64,000 nt of DNA from NCBI RefSeq assembly GCF_047948215.1, contig NC_134456.1:60403029-60467028 (forward strand). The letters run 5' to 3'. A program made the translations under genes and the position numbers. This document shows positions 61,643-64,000 of the stretch, one piece after another (positions within the stretch are counted from its first letter, which is position 1; the number at the start of each line of letters is the position of its first letter). Under the pieces are notes generated by a model. The model was not told where the DNA came from. It ran no database searches and saw nothing but the letters and a program-made list of their open reading frames with translations. This DNA is from Lycorma delicatula (Eukaryota; Arthropoda; Insecta; Hemiptera; Fulgoridae).

Positions 61643-62676
61643 GACGAACATTCAATAATTAAAGAGACAAATTGATGTAGAAAAGACTGTATATTTTTAC
61701 AAAATGAGACTTTTACTACTTCTCAACATGATCCCCACCAATATTAATAGACTTGTCCCAACGATGAACTAGTTTTTTTATACCTGATGCAAAGAAGTTT
61801 ATGTCTTATTTGAGCCACTTACACACAAATCTTTGACCTTACTGCTGAACGTTTTTCCATGTAATGCCTCTTTGAGTGGACAAACAAATGAAAATCCGAG
61901 GGAGCCAAATCTGGAGTGTAGGGAGGATGTGTTAGTATCTCCCAACCCATTTTTCCAATGGTTTCTTGAGTCAGCTGGGCGATACGAGTGCGAGCATTGT
62001 TAAGTAGCAATATCACGCCATTTGTTTGAGATCTGCGACGTTTTCTCTCATCGCTAGCTTTACTTTTTTCATCAGCTTCTCTGAGTAGTATATACTGTTT
62101 ATTGCACGTTGATTTTTCAAATGATCACAAAAGATGACACCTTGGGAATTCCAAAAGACGGACAACATGACTTTTCCCGCTGATGCTTGCGTTCTGAGTC
62201 TCTTTCGGACAGGTGAGCTAGAGTGCTTCCATTCCATGCTTTGTCTATTGGACTCTAGTTCAATATGGTGAACCGAAGTTTCATAAAATGTTAAAGTATT
62301 GTTTACTAAAAGATCGCCTTCCCTTTCGTAGTGTTCTTTCAAGTCACACACACACTTTGAGTCTTGTTTCCTTGTGTTGTTGCCTTAACTCTTTCGGTAC
62401 CCACCTGGCACTTGTTTTGCTGTACTTGAGCTTGTTACTCATAACGTTATGAACTGTGCCAACATTTACTACAACTGCTTTTGCTATATGTTCAACTGTA
62501 ATACGTTGATCTTCACGAATAATGTCGTCAATCCGGTTTTCAAGCGAATTTTATCTGTCAGCTGTTCTCAGCTCTTCCCAGTGATGCCAATCTAAAGTCA
62601 CGAAAATACAAAACTCCTCCTACAAACTGTGTCATTTCTACATCAGTCTTTCTCTTTAATTATTGAATGTCCCTTG
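61642..62676 (-). mobile_element. Mariner DNA transposon, 1.03 kb, internally deleted
   Basis: The inverted ends share 'acattcaataattaaagaga' on the left (from about 61647) and its inverse on the right (to about 62671), and both abut TA (61640-61641 and 62677-62678). It is shorter than the usual ~1.3 kb because the N-terminal part of the transposase is missing. It encodes one decayed minus-strand gene. Confidence 0.92.
61716..62600 (-). pseudogene. Mariner (DD34D-type) transposase, inactivated
   Basis: Minus-strand frames in order: RIDDIIREDQRITVEHIAKA (second helix-turn-helix, about 62470-62535); ARWVPKELRQQHKETRLKV; HYEREGDLLVNN; the first catalytic block YETSVHHIELES, where Tyr replaces the first Asp and Ser the conserved Trp; KVMLSVFWNSQG; LLLNNARTRIA, where Asn replaces the second Asp; and HPPYTPDLAPSDFHLF, where the third Asp is intact. 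The C-terminal block (ASGIKKLVHRWDKS) ends at a TAG, plus 61716-61718. Two of three catalytic residues are lost, an in-frame stop follows the RLKV block and about 100 N-terminal residues are missing. Confidence 0.9.
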
Positions 62677-62679
62677 TAT

Positions 62680-64000
62680 ATATACTAATTTATCCGATTT
62701 GTATCAAATCATTCATTATAAACGTCTTAGTGTAAATGTGTGCCGATATCTGCGCGTGTATTACTATATAACTAGTGGCTCCTTGCTGTTCCGCAGCAGT
62801 ATTATTAGAAAGTAATGTAATATATATTATAAAATATCTAACGATAAACCTATTCCATTTAAAACACGTCTCACCCACAATTCCCTTCTTTTTCTCTTTC
62901 CTTTCCTATCACAGGTAAAATGCGTGCTCAAACCTGCTTCAAATTCCGTCTTCAAATTCGCCCTGACTTTTTTTATTTTGCTTGGAATGTCCCGCAGATT
63001 AATCAATCATTAAGCATCGATTGACCTATAAAGTAATTTTCCTCTGAGCAATAATTTCGGAAATTTCTCAATTGAACAATTAATAATTCTTCAAATTCCT
63101 CAAATCATTTCCTTATTTCGGAAATTCCTCAATTAAGGAATAAATGAGGATTTCTCGAAGGACATTCAAATTTGGGATCCATGACGCTTGATGACGTACC
63201 TGTTGGTCATTCCATACAAAATAAAAAAAATCAGCCTGATCCCTCCAGTAGGACGCCCATACCGAATGGAAATACTTTTTCTAGCCTAGTTTTCAGCTTA
63301 ATTTTTTTAATATATAAGATAAGATGAATAAAGATGAAATGAAATACGAGTTTCACAATCAACTTAATCGATTAAGAAATTAAGGGTCGGCTTTTATTTC
63401 TGAATAAATTTGAATTATAGTATTCACTACACTGGCCGATATTCTAAGAATGTAATAATAACCTATATTTTACGCCTATTAAGACGCCTTAATGAATATT
63501 TTTGCACTATTTTTCAGTATTTAAATCTAATCTTGAGCACAATTTGATTTAAACTACATAAATTACTCGTATATACGAATGAGTTCAAGAAAATTTCTTC
63601 CTAATATTATAATTTTACTTTTATTTTAGTTTAAATTAATTCTGAAATGATTATTAGCTTATATTTCTTACAGTTTTTCCCACTGAAAAATATCATATGA
63701 CATGGTATCGTATTTAGAAAGTTTCTTCATTCCATAAAGTAATAAGTAATAGTTATGATTTTAAATGAGTAAACAATAAATAAAAACATACTTCAATGTT
63801 GTTCTGCTCTATATTTCTCACTTCTGCCTTCCCTGCCTAACGTTTGAAAAAATAGAATTCATCTTTTTTTGATAAAAAAACTATCATTTCAAAAATTATT
63901 ATTATTTAACTAATAATACCAACTGATACACATTAAAATGTGTAGTTTAACGTAGTTATCGAAGATTATTTTTGTTTCAACTCTTACGATATTGTTTTTC
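62680..64000. other. AT-rich DNA, nothing recognised
   Basis: Two similar short blocks, 'tcggaaatttctcaattgaa' near 63057 and 'tcggaaattcctcaattaag' near 63118, form a weak local duplication. No gene was recognised. Confidence 0.4.

Overview
The window is eukaryotic nuclear DNA, most likely from an insect: very AT-rich, with no long intact open reading frame, abundant microsatellites, tRNA-derived SINEs, non-LTR retrotransposon fragments and many decayed Tc1/mariner-type elements. The repeat families feel hemipteran, but that is a recollection and not something the sequence proves.

The only piece that looks like a working cellular gene is one 126-bp exon on the minus strand (26686-26811). 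It has both splice signals and encodes the start of an immunoglobulin domain that resembles insect Klingon, a cell-adhesion protein. No partner exon was recognised, so much of the window is probably intron of this minus-strand gene, filled with transposons.

Layout. 0-5.5 kb: a 5'-truncated SINE with target duplications, a 22-bp tandem repeat, a GC-rich internally repeated block (3.96-4.42 kb) and a foldback element. 7.8-10.8 kb: a second SINE family, a degenerate repeat of about 150-bp period ending near a perfect hairpin, and a minus-strand LINE interrupted by a SINE. 14.2-16.5 kb: another LINE 3' end and a frameshifted gene of an uncharacterised multicopy invertebrate family. 18.3-23.7 kb: a foldback element, a dead mariner-superfamily element with 41 residues between its second and third catalytic positions, a GC-rich open stretch and a 992-bp foldback element. 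25.6-29.8 kb: a MITE-like repeat, the Ig exon, a second dead transposase and a repeated copy of its 5' end. 37.4-43.5 kb: an intact-ended 507-bp MITE, a Jockey-like LINE fragment, SINEs and another foldback element. 43.5-61 kb: mostly featureless AT-rich sequence with a possible transposase relic. 61.3-62.7 kb: a third mariner inside a (TA)n tract, beside an inverted solo mariner end.

No element looks autonomous: every transposase or reverse-transcriptase reading frame seen carries stops, frameshifts or lost catalytic residues. I saw no CRISPR array, rRNA gene, functional tRNA gene or recognisable viral gene. The strongest structural observations are that two SINE families with different tRNA-like heads share the same 3' tail, that at least four different foldback elements occur in one window, and that TA-target elements repeatedly sit at the edge of (CA)n/(TA)n microsatellites.
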